Assembly (NCBI GenBank): GCA_965275915.1
Contig: CBDHYI010000006.1
Coordinates: forward strand, 496,001-560,000
Source: JBDWFY01 sp965275915
GTDB lineage: Bacteria > Pseudomonadota > Alphaproteobacteria > Rhizobiales > Stappiaceae
Reading direction: 5' to 3'
DNA: 64,000 bases
A model generated the notes under the pieces. The model worked only from the letters and a program-made list of their open reading frames with translations, was not told the DNA's origin and made no database searches. Within the stretch, counting starts at the first letter, position 1, and each line of letters opens with the position of its first letter. Below are positions 50,781 through 59,733 of this stretch, piece by piece. Made by a program: the position numbers and the translations under genes.

Positions 50781-52757
50781 TCATTCCGCCGGAACCAGAT
50801 GGGACCTGGCCGGTTTGGGCGCTCCAACCCGAAGCCTGCGATCGAACAGCGATACCGCGCCGCCAAAGGCCATGAACAAAGTGCCGATCCAGATCAGTGT
50901 CACCAGAGGTTTGTAATAAAGACGGACCGTGATGCCGCCATTGTCAACTGCGTCGCCGACACCGATGTAAACCTGGGAAAAGATGAAAGTGACGATTGCC
51001 GCTTCAGACGTCGGCATTTGCCGGGTGGTGTACAGGCGTTTGGACGGTTCCATCACGCTGATGGTTTGTCCGTCTTTTTTCAAAGTAAAGCTTGCCACAT
51101 CCTCGATAAAGGTGCTGCCTGTCCGCTGATGGGTTCCATCAAAGACGACCTCATAACCGCCAACCTCCTGTGTCTCGCCGGGGTGCATCACCAGTATGTT
51201 CTCCGTCTCCCAGGCAGAGACGGACACAATGCCGAGCAGCGTAACACCCATGCCGAAATGTGCCAGAGCCGTTCCAAATGCGGACTTGGGCAGTCCGGCG
51301 ATCCGGCTCAGGCTCTTGCCGAAGGTTATCTGGCCGACTTTTCCGCGCCAGAGGATTTCACTGACAGCTCCGGCCATAAGCCAGACGGCCAGCCCGACGC
51401 CTAACGGGGCCATCACGCCCTTTTCCCCCTGAAATGCGAGAGAGATCAGGGTTGCGAGGATCGCAAGGCCGAAAGCGGCATAAAGGCGCTGTGTGACGGC
51501 GAGAAGATCTCCCCGCTTCCAGGCCAGAAACGGCCCGAACGGGATCAGAATGAGAAGCGGGATCATCAGCGGCCCGAAGGTCAGATTGAAAAAGGGTGCC
51601 CCCACGGAAATTTTCTCATCCGTGACCGCTTCCAGCGCGAGCGGATACAATGTGCCGATCAGAACCGCTGCGCAGGCCGCGGTGAGGAACAGGTTGTTCA
51701 GGACCAGGGCCCCCTCGCGGCTCACAGGAGCGAAGATGCCCCCCTGTTTCAGGAGCGGAGCCCTGACCGCAAACAGGGCAAGCGAACCGCCGATAAAGAT
51801 GATCAGAATGACAAGAATAAAGACGCCCCGGGCCGGATCGGTCGCAAAGGCATGCACCGATGTCAGGACGCCGGAACGCACCAGGAATGTGCCCAGGAGC
51901 GAGAGGGAGAACGTCAGAATTGCCAGTAAGATCGTCCAGATCTTGAGGGCATTCCGTTTTTCCATCACAACCGCGGAATGCAGCAATGCGGTTCCTGCTA
52001 GCCAGGGCATGAAGGACGCATTTTCGACCGGGTCCCAGAACCACCAGCCTCCCCAGCCCAGTTCATAATAGGCCCAATACGAGCCCATGGAGATGCCGAG
52101 CGTTAGGAACAGCCAGGCCACCAGTGTCCAGGGGCGTATCCAGCGTGCCCAGGCCGCATCGATCCGACCGTCTATGAGCGCGGCAACGGCAAAGGAGAAC
52201 GAGATCGAAAAGCCGACATAGCCCAGATAAAGAAGCGGCGGATGGATCGCAAGGCCGATATCCTGAAGCAGAGGATTGAGATCGTTGCCTTCAGCCGGCG
52301 CCGGAAACAACCGTGTGAAAGGGTTGCTGGTCAGGAGAATGAACAGAAGAAAAGCAGTCGACACCCACCCTTGAACCGCGATCACATTAGCGCGGAGCGT
52401 CCGGGGCATATTGCCGCCCAGAACACCAACCAGTGCCCCGAACAACGAAAGAATGACGACCCAAAGCAGGATGGATCCCTCATGGTTGCCCCAGACGCCT
52501 GAGATTTTGTAGATCAGAGGTTTCGCCGAATGAGAATTCTGAACCACGTTGAGGACAGAAAAATCCGATTGCAGATAAGCGATGGTGAGGGCTGCAAACG
52601 ACAGGGTAACAAAGGCAAACTGAGCGACGGCCACCGGGCTGCCGACAGCCATGAGGCCGGCATCGCCGCGCCGGGCGCCGAGCGCCGGAAGTGTTGACTG
52701 AACCAGCGCCATAACCAGCGCAAGAATGAGCGCAAAATGCCCTGTTTCAACAATCAT
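50781..52757 (-). CDS. ccmF: Cytochrome c haem lyase subunit CcmF
   Basis: A 658-residue inner-membrane protein with about 14-15 helices. The WWD haem-handling motif is GWGGWWFWDPVENASFMPWL near residue 230, with conserved His in the helices around (HEGSILLW near 92 and others). It receives haem from CcmE and attaches it to apocytochrome c together with CcmH and CcmI. Length is normal for CcmF/CycK. Between its start and the ccmE stop lies a 166-bp gap, larger than the overlap common in this operon; the gap holds no frame. Confidence 0.97.
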   Translation of the reverse strand: MIVETGHFALILALVMALVQSTLPALGARRGDAGLMAVGSPVAVAQFAFVTLSFAALTIAYLQSDFSVLNVVQNSHSAKPLIYKISGVWGNHEGSILLWVVILSLFGALVGVLGGNMPRTLRANVIAVQGWVSTAFLLFILLTSNPFTRLFPAPAEGNDLNPLLQDIGLAIHPPLLYLGYVGFSISFSFAVAALIDGRIDAAWARWIRPWTLVAWLFLTLGISMGSYWAYYELGWGGWWFWDPVENASFMPWLAGTALLHSAVVMEKRNALKIWTILLAILTFSLSLLGTFLVRSGVLTSVHAFATDPARGVFILVILIIFIGGSLALFAVRAPLLKQGGIFAPVSREGALVLNNLFLTAACAAVLIGTLYPLALEAVTDEKISVGAPFFNLTFGPLMIPLLILIPFGPFLAWKRGDLLAVTQRLYAAFGLAILATLISLAFQGEKGVMAPLGVGLAVWLMAGAVSEILWRGKVGQITFGKSLSRIAGLPKSAFGTALAHFGMGVTLLGIVSVSAWETENILVMHPGETQEVGGYEVVFDGTHQRTGSTFIEDVASFTLKKDGQTISVMEPSKRLYTTRQMPTSEAAIVTFIFSQVYIGVGDAVDNGGITVRLYYKPLVTLIWIGTLFMAFGGAVSLFDRRLRVGAPKPARSHLVPAE

Positions 52758-52923
52758 CTGTCGTTCCCATCAACGGTGCGCTTTTTTCGCATGTCAGGCT
52801 TGCCGGTTCAAAAGTTCGGTTATGCCTGCGGACCTGCCATCGCTTTCTTTGTGCCGGCGGTGTGATGAACATAGCTCACTTTGAGACGATCTGTTCCCAA
52901 CAATTCGACTTTGCCTGCCGCTG

Positions 52924-53361
52924 TTACTCTTCACCCTGCCAGACACCCTTGTCTTTCAGTGCCGCGGCGACTTCTTTCGGCATATAATTCTCATCGTGCT
53001 TGGCGAGGACGGAATCGGCAACAAAGACTCCGTCCGAACGCAGAGCACCTTCGGTGACCACACCCTGCCCTTCCCGAAACAGATCCGGCAGAATTCCCGT
53101 ATAAGTGACCGGAATCGATTGTTCCGTGTCGGTCACCTCAAATGTCACGAGCGTACCTTCCTTTCGGTCAACCGTCCCTTCCTTGACAAGACCGCCCAGG
53201 CGAATGCGTTGACCTTCCGGTATTTGTTTCGTGGCAATGTCCGTAGGCGACTGGAAGAAAACGATCTGTTCCTCAAGCGCGACCAGCACAAGCCCGGCTG
53301 CGGCCACCAGAACCACGGCGGCAATTCCTATAAGTGTCAATCGCCTTTGTTTGCGTGTCAT
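52924..53361 (-). CDS. ccmE: Periplasmic haem chaperone CcmE
   Basis: A 145-residue protein with an N-terminal membrane anchor (MTRKQRRLTLIGIAAVVLVA) and an OB-fold periplasmic domain. The haem-binding His lies in LAKHDENYMPKEV near residue 120, with Tyr nearby, the standard CcmE motif. It carries haem from CcmC to CcmF. ATG 53361 is preferred over GTG 53367 because it gives the family start; the ribosome site is weak. It lies between ccmI and ccmF. CcmABCD are not in the window. Confidence 0.95.
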   Translation of the reverse strand: MTRKQRRLTLIGIAAVVLVAAAGLVLVALEEQIVFFQSPTDIATKQIPEGQRIRLGGLVKEGTVDRKEGTLVTFEVTDTEQSIPVTYTGILPDLFREGQGVVTEGALRSDGVFVADSVLAKHDENYMPKEVAAALKDKGVWQGEE

Positions 53362-53439
53362 CGTCACACTTTCATTTTGCTTGTGACCGGAGACGGTCCG
53401 GTCAGGTGCTCAGGCACAAATGCCGTCCAGATCTTGAAC

Positions 53440-54579
53440 TTATTGGCCGCTCGCACTCAGCGTAAGCCCTGCTTCTCTTGCGGTGGACACGATTTGCGCC
53501 GTTGCGGTCGGATCTTCCGAAAAGGCCGACAGGGCCCTGTCCACCGCATCCTGTGCGGCATCCTTCCGGTTCAGGACCATCTGCGCATTGATCAAGCGCA
53601 ACCATTGTCCGACCGGGCCGCCTTCTGATTTCAGTCGTTCGTCGAGCCCGTCGACCATGCTGACAATCATCGCTTGGCGATCTTCCGGACTCATTTCGTC
53701 GGCAGCACTAATGTCTTCCTCGCTGGGGCCGGATGAGGCAACAGCAGTTGCCGGTTCGGCCTTGAGCCGTTGCAGCTCATTTCTTGCGGCTGCTACCCAG
53801 GCTTCGGTTCCTTCCGCATCGGCCAACAACGCGTTCCAGGCGTCGATGGCTTCGGCCTCCCTACCCTGCTGGCCAAGCCCCAGAGCAAGGAAAAAACGAG
53901 GTTTGGCGGCCGATGGATCAAGTTTGCTGGCCTCATTGAATACAGCCTGTGCCTCCGCCGTTACGGTGCCCTGATTGGCGACAACGACCGCTTCGCCCAG
54001 ATTTGAAAGGCGGGGTTCTGTCGGTCCAAGCAGGCGTGCCGTATTCCGGAACGCAACAATCGCCTTGTCCAGCTCATTCATCCGCAGATAAACGGGAGCC
54101 ACCACTTCCCAGCCTTTACCGTCATCGGGATTTTCACTTAGGTGCTTTTCAACCCGGGCGACAAGGACAGCGAGATCCTGATGATCCTGCGGCGTGGACA
54201 GGCGGGCCGAGAGCGGCATATCGGGAAGATCGGGACGGCCGAAATTACCGTAAAGCCCCAGTGCAAGAGCGGGTATCAGCACAATGACAGCGGCCATGCT
54301 CCATCTGTTTCCGGTCCCGCGCTCTGCAGCTGCTTCCGCGTCATAGCGTGCTGATGCATTCAGAATGCGCCGGGAAATTTCGGTCCGAGCGGCCTCAGCC
54401 TCGGTTTTGTCGATGCTGCCCCGCTCCAGATCGCGGTCAACTTCTGCAAGTTGGTCCTTATAGACCGCAAGATCGTGCGCCGCAGGCGGTGCATCTGACT
54501 CCCGCTTTCGCAACAGCGGTATGACCGCCGCCAAAACGGCTACGAGTGTCAATGCTGCGAAAACAATCCATATAATCAT
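53440..54579 (-). CDS. ccmI: Cytochrome c maturation protein CcmI (CycH)
   Basis: A 379-residue membrane protein. An N-terminal helix (MIIWIVFAALTLVAVLAAVI) is followed by a cytoplasmic loop with KDQLAEVDRDLERGSIDKTE, a second helix (WSMAAVIVLIPALALGLYG) and a periplasmic tetratricopeptide-like part that binds the C-terminus of apocytochrome c. The segment DGKGWEVVAPVYLRMNELDK is the typical TPR repeat. It is the first gene of the ccm operon and lies downstream of a predicted FNR/FixK-type promoter. Confidence 0.94.
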   Translation of the reverse strand: MIIWIVFAALTLVAVLAAVIPLLRKRESDAPPAAHDLAVYKDQLAEVDRDLERGSIDKTEAEAARTEISRRILNASARYDAEAAAERGTGNRWSMAAVIVLIPALALGLYGNFGRPDLPDMPLSARLSTPQDHQDLAVLVARVEKHLSENPDDGKGWEVVAPVYLRMNELDKAIVAFRNTARLLGPTEPRLSNLGEAVVVANQGTVTAEAQAVFNEASKLDPSAAKPRFFLALGLGQQGREAEAIDAWNALLADAEGTEAWVAAARNELQRLKAEPATAVASSGPSEEDISAADEMSPEDRQAMIVSMVDGLDERLKSEGGPVGQWLRLINAQMVLNRKDAAQDAVDRALSAFSEDPTATAQIVSTAREAGLTLSASGQ

Positions 54580-54654
54580 GATAGGCGACTATCTATCGCT
54601 CCCTTCGGCCCACGGCAGATGACATACTGTCACGCTCCGGTAACAATTCCGAGC

Positions 54655-54703
54655 GCACCTGTTCATAGCGCACCGGTCGCATTTTGAAATTGATCTAAAC
54701 CAA
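54655..54703 (-). promoter_or_regulatory. FNR/FixK-type promoter of the ccm operon
   Basis: TTGAT-CTAA-ACCAA at 54690-54703 differs from the FNR/FixK consensus TTGATNNNNATCAA in one base. On the minus strand TATGAA (complement of 54662-54667) is a fair -10 element; its predicted start is 54655. The box centre (54696.5) is then exactly at -41.5, the position for class II activation. The leader to ccmI would be 76 bases. This would make cytochrome c maturation respond to low oxygen. Confidence 0.6.
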
Positions 54704-54736
54704 GTGGGATATCGGGTAAAGAAGATCGCCTTGGAC

Positions 54737-56182
54737 TTATGCTGATTTGGTGCCCGTGCGTCCGACTTTCGGGCGTTGACCGCCATTTTGCTTGTTCAGG
54801 GCGGCCTGGCGGGAGCGTCGCATCAAATCGGCGTCTTTTTCACCGTAAAAGATTTCCACATAGTCGATGCCGACATTGACCGCCAACAGCACGGCATCTC
54901 TTTTTTTGCCCCTTGCCCGGCCAAGATCGGAAATCAGTGTCCGACAGACAATATCGAGGGTCTGGTCAACTATCTGGCTTGTCTGAGTAATAATTTCGTT
55001 GACGGCCATAAATTCGGCAGCCTTGCGGACGATGCCCAGTATCTTTAACGCACGTTTGGCGTCATCGATGTCATGCTGATCGAGTTCCAGCACACCTGCG
55101 GAATTGACTCGAGGTTCCCGAAGGGTTCTTCGAACAAGGCCCGGGGTTGCCTTGATATCGCGCGTCACGACAACGGAAATGTCCTTGCGGATGGTTGCGG
55201 CCTGTTTGCGCCAGTTCGGCGCATGATCCAGCTCGATTTCAAGGCTGAGGCCACGCATCAGGTCGTGGTAGTTGCCAAGGCTGGTTTCCAGCAAATCGGC
55301 CGGCAGATCGGGATCGGGCGGTTGCCGGCACGCCATTTTCGTGCGCACAAGATTACGATCCGCTTCTGAAAGCACCATATCGACAAAAGGTGCAAAGGGA
55401 GAGTCTTCTATATCTCCCGCGCTCTCGCTCTCCGCCAATTTGGCGGCGAAAGCCAACAGCGTGTTGGGATGATCGACCTGCGCAAGAGCTGCCGCAGCGA
55501 CCCAGACAACCAGATCCGGGTGATTGTCTGCAAATTCAAACACCGAATCCGCGATTGCATCTTCACTGATCAAATTACCCCGCCCGATGCCTTCACTGAA
55601 AGACCAGGTCACGGGCTCGATCAGATGGCGATGGGTCTGGTAGGTGATCATATCCCGAATGTCGGCAATGATGTGATCTCCGCCCAGATGCATTGCCAGA
55701 CGTCGGCGAAAGTCGGCATTGCACGTTGCCAGATCAAGTTTATCCTCAATGCGGCTTTTGATTTGATTTCTGAATTTGTCGACGAGCTTCGTGAATTCTT
55801 CTTCGCTCAGTTCGCGCGACGCGATTTTGGCTCCCACCGCAGCGGCCTGTTCCGGAGCGATGTCCCGTTTGATCCAGGTCCAGATATTGTTGAGGGACGA
55901 TCGCTCGATCCGCGCGGTCTGACGCCTGGGCAGGCGTTCATCGATCAAAAATGGGTCCAGCAACGCGAAATACTCACGCTGGAATGTATTGAGCCGAATT
56001 TTGGGTTCGACCGGCACATCCGGTTTGATCCTGGCCGCGTCAAGAATCAGCGCCATCTTCTCGTCCAACGAGCCTTCGCTGCGGGCGACCTCCAACCCCC
56101 GGAGCAGCATATCCCGCGCTTTTGGCGTCAATCCTTCCAGATAAGAGCGAACTTTACCTTGTACAGAACCGCTTTTTTCCAT
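54737..56182 (-). CDS. Conserved-looking cytoplasmic protein, unknown function
   Basis: A 481-residue soluble protein without signal or membrane segments. Helix-rich and charged, with several stretches of regular alternation: EGLTPKARDMLLRGLEVARS near the start, RNQIKSRIEDKLDLATCNAD mid-way, SEADRNLVRTKMACRQ and ALKILGIVRKAAEFMAVNEI near the end. The middle part has HEAT-like helix repeats by eye (residues about 190-320). I recognise no family. It stands 157 bp upstream of ccmI in the same direction; the predicted FNR-type promoter lies in that gap, so it is probably a separate unit. No function proposed. Confidence 0.8.
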   Translation of the reverse strand: MEKSGSVQGKVRSYLEGLTPKARDMLLRGLEVARSEGSLDEKMALILDAARIKPDVPVEPKIRLNTFQREYFALLDPFLIDERLPRRQTARIERSSLNNIWTWIKRDIAPEQAAAVGAKIASRELSEEEFTKLVDKFRNQIKSRIEDKLDLATCNADFRRRLAMHLGGDHIIADIRDMITYQTHRHLIEPVTWSFSEGIGRGNLISEDAIADSVFEFADNHPDLVVWVAAAALAQVDHPNTLLAFAAKLAESESAGDIEDSPFAPFVDMVLSEADRNLVRTKMACRQPPDPDLPADLLETSLGNYHDLMRGLSLEIELDHAPNWRKQAATIRKDISVVVTRDIKATPGLVRRTLREPRVNSAGVLELDQHDIDDAKRALKILGIVRKAAEFMAVNEIITQTSQIVDQTLDIVCRTLISDLGRARGKKRDAVLLAVNVGIDYVEIFYGEKDADLMRRSRQAALNKQNGGQRPKVGRTGTKSA

Positions 56183-56348
56183 TTCGGTAATTACCGATCA
56201 GCCCATGTCGCATTGATTCAATCCATAGTAAGATCGACCAAAACAATTAACCGAATATTTCCAAGTGGCAATTTCGCGTTGCAAAATTCGGATTTAGCAG
56301 CCGGATCCCCTACGTAATCTCAACAACCTTAAGGTGAATGCGCTGTAT

Positions 56349-56789
56349 TCAGATCAAGGAATGCCAGCTGCCGTCAGCTTTCATACAGGCCACACCCCGC
56401 AGTGACTCGGTTTTGCCCCCAACTACAATGGTGTGCGTATAGTCTCGGCATCTGGCTTCATTGATTGAATAGCGCGGTCCGGGAAGGACTTCGCCACTAT
56501 TTTCAGTGCGGGCATTTTTCCAGGGAACGGCAACACTCGGACCGGTCTGCTCTAAAGCCGCAAACTGTGCCTTATAAGCAGCGTTCTGATCCCGAATATC
56601 CATGTTTTTGCCGACGGAACTGTCCAGAAGCGGTGCCAGCAGGCCGGTTCTCCGCGTCTCCGGAACAGCCTCTTCCTGGGGAAGCAGACTGCTGAAAAAA
56701 TTGCCTTCGCTTGTCAGCGAAGACTCGGCAGTACATCCGGTAAGAAAGAATGCGATCAGAATCGGAACTGTCCGCCGGGGATGACGCAT
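56349..56789 (-). CDS. Surface-antigen-type lipoprotein
   Basis: A 146-residue lipoprotein. The N-terminus ends in the lipobox LTGC near residue 18. The C-terminal 60 residues, with ARCRDYTHTIVVGGKTESLR followed by GVACMKADGSWHSL, match the pattern of the short surface-antigen (17-kDa/RT0821-like) domain found in many alphaproteobacteria, with two conserved cysteines. It is probably anchored to the outer membrane facing the periplasm. No gene is close on the same strand; function unknown. Confidence 0.75.
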   Translation of the reverse strand: MRHPRRTVPILIAFFLTGCTAESSLTSEGNFFSSLLPQEEAVPETRRTGLLAPLLDSSVGKNMDIRDQNAAYKAQFAALEQTGPSVAVPWKNARTENSGEVLPGPRYSINEARCRDYTHTIVVGGKTESLRGVACMKADGSWHSLI

Positions 56790-56959
56790 GCGCGGGAAAT
56801 CTCGCTCTGGTTCGGCTCGGGGGTCAAACCCTAGGCTGTGTTGAGGTTCAGATCAGCGCAATCAAACAAATTTCCAACGCATTGCGGCCAATCACGGCTC
56901 GGCTCGCACGAATATATGTCCTAAGTGAGTCGAATGCACCCGGAATGCACAGAAATTTT

Positions 56960-58318
56960 TCAAATTGCCGGAAGGATGACAACTGCCTGCAATCCGCCTA
57001 AAGAAGATGGTCGCAGGTCGAATGTTCCGCCATAGAGAGCGGATAAATCGGCGACGATGGAAAGCCCCAGACCGGATCCGGGCACGGTTTCGTCCAGACG
57101 CTTACCGCGCTTCCTTGCTTCCAGCATCTGCTGTTTGGTCAGTCCCGGGCCGTCATCGTCGATCGTGAATATGAGATTTGCTTTTCCCGCATCCCGGTCG
57201 CGGTCGGATACGACAGTAATACGGACTTCCGACCGGGCCCATTTGCCGGCATTGTCCAGAAGATTCCCGAGAATCTCCTCAAGATCCTGCTGTTCGCCCC
57301 GAAATCGGTCTTCGGTATTGGTCCGGGCGGTAAATTTGCAGGGTTCGTGAATGCGCGTCATCGCCCGAACGAGCCGTGCGATGACCGGTTCGACGTCGGT
57401 CGAAATGCCGATGACCCGCCGCTGTGCCGCCATGCGCGCCCGTTCCAGATGATGATTGATCTGGTCACTCATGAGGGCTGCCTGTTCACCGACCTTGCTG
57501 CCAAAGGCCGAGTTTTGAATGGAGGCTTCATTCGTGATGACACTGAGCGGCGTTTTGAGAGCGTGGGCAAGATTGCCGACATGGGTTCGGGATCGTTCAA
57601 CAATCTCGCGATTTGAGACAATCAGCGCATTGAGTTCCGAAGCCAGCGGTGCGATTTCCGTCGGCAGATCCTCGTCAATCTTCTGTTCATCCCCGCGCCT
57701 GACCGCAGCCAGGGACGCGCTCAGCCTTTTCAGCGGCCGCAGGCCGATGCGCACTTGAAGGAAAATGGTGCCGACCAGTCCCGCGCCAAGAACAATCAGC
57801 GTGAGGGCGACCTGCCATGCAAATTGCCAGACTTCGCGGCGGAGACCGTCGGTCCGTCCGGCTATTGCTATGATGTAATCATGGTCATGGCCGAAATTAA
57901 TGCGCTCCTGAAGGATTCGGACCTCCTCGCCGGCGGGTCCGACCCCGTAGTCCCGGAGTTGGCCGATATCCTTGCCGATATTATTGACGACCAGAGAATC
58001 GCCAAGAAGCGATAACGAGGAAAAGGTGACCATTGTGTCCCCTTCCTTGCGCACAGTCCAATACCATCCTGAAAGAGGCAATTCGAAACTGGGTTCTCCG
58101 AGCCGTTCCGGCTCCCTGGGGATGATGTCGCCGTCGGCCATCGCTGCGATCAGCGCCTTCATGTAAACGTCGATTCTACGGTCGAAAGACCGTTCGCTGG
58201 CGGCCCAGTAAACGGTGACGATGAAGATGCCCGCAACGACCACCGAAACCACCAGCCATATGCTGGCAAGCGTAATGAGACGGACGGCAAGAGAGTTGCG
58301 GGCGAAGGCAGGTTTCAT
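56960..58318 (-). CDS. feuQ: Sensor histidine kinase, FeuQ-like
   Basis: A 452-residue membrane kinase. Helices at about 15-36 and 165-190 flank a periplasmic domain of about 125 residues. HAMP is followed by HisKA with VGNLAHALKTPLSVITNEAS (phospho-His near 250), an ALKTPL form typical of PhoQ/FeuQ-like kinases, and HATPase with IDDDGPGLTKQQMLEARKRG and GSGLGLSIVADLSALYGG. Its ATG overlaps the regulator stop (ATGA), so it forms one operon with the FeuP-like gene. In S. meliloti FeuQ/FeuP control export of periplasmic cyclic glucan (ndvA) in low osmolarity; this assignment is by resemblance only. Confidence 0.75.
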   Translation of the reverse strand: MKPAFARNSLAVRLITLASIWLVVSVVVAGIFIVTVYWAASERSFDRRIDVYMKALIAAMADGDIIPREPERLGEPSFELPLSGWYWTVRKEGDTMVTFSSLSLLGDSLVVNNIGKDIGQLRDYGVGPAGEEVRILQERINFGHDHDYIIAIAGRTDGLRREVWQFAWQVALTLIVLGAGLVGTIFLQVRIGLRPLKRLSASLAAVRRGDEQKIDEDLPTEIAPLASELNALIVSNREIVERSRTHVGNLAHALKTPLSVITNEASIQNSAFGSKVGEQAALMSDQINHHLERARMAAQRRVIGISTDVEPVIARLVRAMTRIHEPCKFTARTNTEDRFRGEQQDLEEILGNLLDNAGKWARSEVRITVVSDRDRDAGKANLIFTIDDDGPGLTKQQMLEARKRGKRLDETVPGSGLGLSIVADLSALYGGTFDLRPSSLGGLQAVVILPAI

Positions 58319-58983
58319 GCGGTATCAGGCTCATGCAGCCGGTAGCCGAGGCCGCGAACCGTTTCTATCAGATCGACACCCAGTTTCTTTCTCACGCGAC
58401 CGACGAAAACTTCGATCGTGTTGGAATCACGGTCAAAATCCTGATCGTACAGATGTTCGACCAATTCCGTTCGCGTGATGACCCGGTCCTGATGATGCAT
58501 CATGTAGGCAATGAGGCGATATTCATGCGAGGTCAGTTTGACGGGTGTTCCGTCCAGTGTCACGCGCCCCGCCCTGACATCAAGGCGCAGGGGGCCGCAG
58601 ACGATTTCGTTCGACGCCAGACCGCTGGCACGCCGAACCAGAGCCCGCACACGCGCCAGAATCTCTTCCATATGAAAGGGCTTGGCGACATAGTCATCCG
58701 CACCGGCATCGATACCGGCCACTTTGTCGGACCAGCGGTCGCGGGCCGTCAGAATCAGCACCGGCATGTCCCGTCCGTCCCGGCGCCAGTTTTCAAGGAC
58801 GCTCAAGCCATCGATTTTCGGCAGGCCCAAATCCAGGATAACGGCGTCATAAGGCTCCGTATCGCCCAGAAAATGCCCCTCTTCTCCATCGGGAGCGCTG
58901 TCGACGACATAACCGGCATCAACCAGCGCATCGACAATCTGCCTGTTCAGATCAGGATCATCCTCAACGACTAGAATACGCAC
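58315..58983 (-). CDS. feuP: OmpR-family response regulator, FeuP-like
   Basis: A 222-residue regulator counted from GTG 58983 (CGAGG seven bases upstream); the open frame runs far upstream without support. Receiver: VEDDPDLNRQIVDALVDAGY, phospho-Asp in AVILDLGLPKIDGL, YVAKPFHMEEILARV. Output winged helix: KLTSHEYRLIAYMMHHQDRV and DSNTIEVFVGRVRKKLGV, ending GLGYRLHEP. The length and segments such as GDTEPYDAVILD and TARDRWSDKVAGIDAGADDY fit rhizobial FeuP (223 residues). It is the first gene of the pair and lies 62 bp after the PepSY-like gene in the same direction. Confidence 0.78.
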   Translation of the reverse strand: MRILVVEDDPDLNRQIVDALVDAGYVVDSAPDGEEGHFLGDTEPYDAVILDLGLPKIDGLSVLENWRRDGRDMPVLILTARDRWSDKVAGIDAGADDYVAKPFHMEEILARVRALVRRASGLASNEIVCGPLRLDVRAGRVTLDGTPVKLTSHEYRLIAYMMHHQDRVITRTELVEHLYDQDFDRDSNTIEVFVGRVRKKLGVDLIETVRGLGYRLHEPDTA

Positions 58984-59045
58984 GAAAACCTCGCTATCTA
59001 ACTGAAAATATGAGAAATATTCAAGGTTCGGATCCGACCGGGCAT

Positions 59046-59327
59046 CTATCGGGCATTGACTTGAACTTTGCTGACCTTGCCGCCGCTGCGAACCGTCAGC
59101 TGGTAGTAATAGCGCCCCCCGCTTTCGCAGAGCTTGGCGGCCAGGATCTCTCCATTGACACGGGCCCGCACCGCCCCAAGCGGCAGTGCCTTTCCGGACG
59201 CGACCGCCTGTTGCGCCTGTGCATTGCTGAGGCAGGCAGCACCCGCGAACGAGGGGACGAGCACCAGTGCACCGGCAAGGAGCAGTCGGCGGCAAATCGG
59301 CAATATGTTCACGATCGTCATTTTCAT
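59046..59327 (-). CDS. PepSY-like periplasmic protein
   Basis: A 93-residue exported protein counted from ATG 59327 (ATG 59321 is equally possible). The signal peptide (PICRRLLLAGALVLVPSFAGA) precedes a short domain: AVASGKALPLGAVRARVNGE, then GGRYYYQLTVRSGGKVSKVQ, the pattern of a single PepSY domain with two cysteines. Small PepSY proteins are commonly encoded beside PhoPQ-like two-component pairs and may adjust the sensor. The feuP-like gene follows at 62 bp. Ribosome site weak. Confidence 0.75.
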   Translation of the reverse strand: MKMTIVNILPICRRLLLAGALVLVPSFAGAACLSNAQAQQAVASGKALPLGAVRARVNGEILAAKLCESGGRYYYQLTVRSGGKVSKVQVNAR

Positions 59328-59733
59328 GCCATATTCGTACACGCGCACGCCTGAATATCAAATGAACAGCTCGGTCAGAAACACGGCTTCACTGTAACAC
59401 GCCGGAAAGAACCCGCACACAAGCAGGTTCCCCGCCTGACATTGATTTCGCTCAAGGACATCTCATTGAGCCGCTGCAATGATGGTCGGCAGTTCGGCTG
59501 AGTTTTTGTCGCTGTTGGTTAAAAGCGCCAACCAGTCGTTCAGGATAGTTCGGATAGCCCTTCAGATTCGCTGCCGCTCCTCCTCTGTTATGGCAGCCTT
59601 TGTGCGACAAAGTGTTGAAGGAGGGCCCGACCCTATCCGGTTCACCGCGATCTGTGTCCCTCCTCTTCAGATCCGGTGTTAGCCCGCGCCAACCCGTCCA
59701 ACGGCGCGGGCTCCCTCCGGGGTGTGCCTCCGT
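59328..59733. other. Intergenic region with a strong GC-rich hairpin
   Basis: These 406 bases contain a perfect 10-bp stem AGCCCGCGCC/GGCGCGGGCT at 59681-59712 with a 12-base loop. It begins 21 bases after the UPF0260 stop on the minus strand. There is no T-run on either strand, so it may stop or protect the transcript in a Rho-dependent way. The stretch at 59575-59665 is rich in CTCC-type triplets. No open frame with a ribosome site was found; the rest presumably holds the promoter of the PepSY/feuPQ group. Confidence 0.45.
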
